This document shows positions 13,390 through 14,196 of a stretch of 14,196 nucleotides of DNA, in pieces. The notes beneath the pieces are model-generated. The model saw only the letters and a program-made list of their open reading frames with translations, searched no databases and had not been told where the DNA came from. How positions within the stretch are numbered: the first letter of the stretch is position 1; each line of letters starts with the position of its first letter. The position numbers and the translations under genes were made by a program. The DNA comes from Candidatus Eiseniibacteriota bacterium. GTDB lineage: Bacteria > Eisenbacteria > RBG-16-71-46 > JAGVPR01. The DNA lies in NCBI GenBank assembly GCA_020052115.1, contig JAGVPR010000269.1, positions 1-14,196 of the forward strand. Direction: 5' to 3'.

Positions 13390-13767
13390 ATGGCAATGAG
13401 CGGCCGGGGGCTTGACCCCAAAGAGCGCTTGAAGCGCCGCTCGGATTTCCAAGCTACCTATCAAGCGGGCAAGGCCATCCACGGACGGTATCAGGTTCTC
13501 TTCTACTTGACGGGAGAGGGGATCGAGCGGCAGGTCGGGTTCGTCGCCTCTCGGCGTGTCGGGCAGGCGACTGAGCGTAACCGTGCGAAGCGCGTTCTAC
13601 GTGAGGCTTACCGTCATCTGAAGCCGGCCGTCATCCCGGGCGTTCGTCTGATCTTCGTCGCCAGATCCGAGTGCGCCGAAGCCCGATCGGTCGAAGTGCT
13701 CGCGGAAGCGCGCCGCCTGCTCGGCGGCGCCGGCCTCCTCAGAGACGGTGGAGCCCCCGCTTCCTAG
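13390..13767 (+). CDS. rnpA: Ribonuclease P protein component
   Basis: The protein subunit of RNase P, which with the M1-type RNA matures tRNA 5' ends. The 125-residue protein has the N-terminal KERLKRRSDFQATYQAGK block and the RNR signature VASRRVGQATERNRAKRVLREAYR at about residues 52-75, the RNA-binding helix of the family. The C-terminal tail (after about 110) is Gly/Ala-rich and unconserved. The ATG at 13390 is preceded by AGGGA at short spacing; the ATG at 13396 is an alternative. It lies 32 nt after rpmH and shares its transcript. Confidence 0.95.
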   Translation: MAMSGRGLDPKERLKRRSDFQATYQAGKAIHGRYQVLFYLTGEGIERQVGFVASRRVGQATERNRAKRVLREAYRHLKPAVIPGVRLIFVARSECAEARSVEVLAEARRLLGGAGLLRDGGAPAS

Positions 13768-13801
13768 GCCTGCCGGGGTCCTCTTCCCTCGGAGACTGCC
13801 G

Positions 13802-14047
13802 TTGTCGAAGCTGCTCGTAGCTCTCCTCTGGATCTATAGGCGGCTGGTTTCCCCCTGTCTCCCGGTGTCCTGCCGTTTCACCCCCTCGTGCTCGCAGTAC
13901 GCCGAAGAGGCGATCCTGCTCCACGGCGCAGCGCGGGGCACTCTGCTGGCCGCGCGCCGCCTTCTGCGCTGCCATCCGCTCCATCCCGGCGGGGATGACC
14001 CGGTGCCGGTCCGTCCGGGGAAACGTCTGGAGACTGCTGCGAGATGA
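13802..14047 (+). CDS. yidD: Membrane protein insertion efficiency factor YidD
   Basis: A small protein thought to help YidC-dependent membrane insertion, located at the inner membrane. The 81-residue sequence shows the family pattern: an amphipathic N-terminus (KLLVALLWIYRRLVSP), CRFTPSCSQYA at about 24-34 and LRCHPLHPGGDDPVP at about 55-69, with the conserved cysteines. I chose the TTG at 13802 because GGAGA lies about 6 nt upstream and the protein then has family length. The longer frame from GTG 13748 would overlap rnpA and add 18 unconserved residues. The stop overlaps the yidC start (ATGA), indicating coupling. Confidence 0.92.
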   Translation: MSKLLVALLWIYRRLVSPCLPVSCRFTPSCSQYAEEAILLHGAARGTLLAARRLLRCHPLHPGGDDPVPVRPGKRLETAAR

Positions 14048-14196
14048 TGGACAAGCGCACGCTCATGGCGATCCTTCTGGCTTCGGTCGTTGTTATCGCT
14101 TTCCAGCTCCTTTTCGTCCGTCCAGCGCCACGCCGACCGGTCGTTGCGCCCGCGGAGGACACCACGCAGGCGTCGGCAGCGGCGCCGCAGCCGGAG
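14044..14196 (+). CDS. yidC: Membrane protein insertase YidC, 5' part
   Basis: Only the first 51 codons are in the window; the frame runs off the right edge. It begins MMDKRTLMAILLASVVVIAF, the usual YidC start: a DKR motif followed by a single N-terminal transmembrane helix, then a Pro/Ala/Thr-rich periplasmic segment. An N-terminal helix plus periplasmic domain is the layout of YidC in Gram-negative bacteria. The ATG at 14044 overlaps the yidD stop; the ATG at 14047 is equally possible. Identity is supported mainly by position after rnpA-yidD. Confidence 0.85.
   Translation, partial: MMDKRTLMAILLASVVVIAFQLLFVRPAPRRPVVAPAEDTTQASAAAPQPE

Noticed and set aside
1..14196. CRISPR arrays, insertion sequences, phage or toxin-antitoxin genes
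   Set aside because: No regularly spaced direct repeats, transposase-like frames or terminal inverted repeats were seen. All major frames are accounted for by the genes listed.

Overview
This window is a bacterial chromosomal origin neighbourhood from a GC-rich genome. The gene order rpmH-rnpA-yidD-yidC diverging from dnaA-dnaN-(DUF721/dciA)-gyrB-gyrA is the classic oriC-proximal arrangement. All replication genes left of dnaA lie on the minus strand and all genes right of it lie on the plus strand, so both sets run away from the origin. The left end holds a DUF5916 outer-membrane-type protein and a seven-haem c-type cytochrome with a Sec-type signal. These point to a diderm, respiring bacterium, possibly of an FCB-like or little-cultured GC-rich lineage. 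That placement is inference; nothing here fixes the phylum.

Left accessory part (1-3846): the 3' part of a DUF5916 gene (plus strand) converges on a multihaem cytochrome (minus strand), with a symmetric hairpin between them that could terminate both. Upstream of the cytochrome, also on the minus strand, is a gene I cannot name that carries an HExxxH metallopeptidase-like motif. Upstream of that is rex, the NADH/NAD+-sensing repressor.

Replication part (4524-10515, minus strand): dnaN, a DUF721/DciA-like gene, gyrB and gyrA are packed tightly. dnaN and dciA overlap by 4 nt (ATGA), dciA and gyrB by 1 nt (TGATG), and gyrB-gyrA are about 50 nt apart. rex follows gyrA closely. recF, which usually sits between dnaN and dciA/gyrB, is absent from this spot.

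Origin part (10516-13222): the dnaA-dnaN intergenic region is AT-rich and carries several DnaA boxes. The region upstream of dnaA carries a near-perfect inverted pair of DnaA boxes. This is a bipartite layout like that of Bacillus subtilis. The dnaA 5' leader also contains two interleaved 10-bp inverted repeats that could form an H-type pseudoknot. Further right, a plus-strand hairpin plus T-tract terminator lies in gene-free DNA, followed by a good sigma70-type promoter for rpmH.

Right part (13223-14196): rpmH, rnpA, yidD and the beginning of yidC (cut by the window edge) form a compact plus-strand operon for ribosome protein L34, the RNase P protein and membrane-protein insertion. Several genes around the origin appear to start with TTG. 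I found no CRISPR array, insertion sequence, tRNA or rRNA. The most interesting signals are in the non-coding DNA around dnaA rather than in a new protein system.
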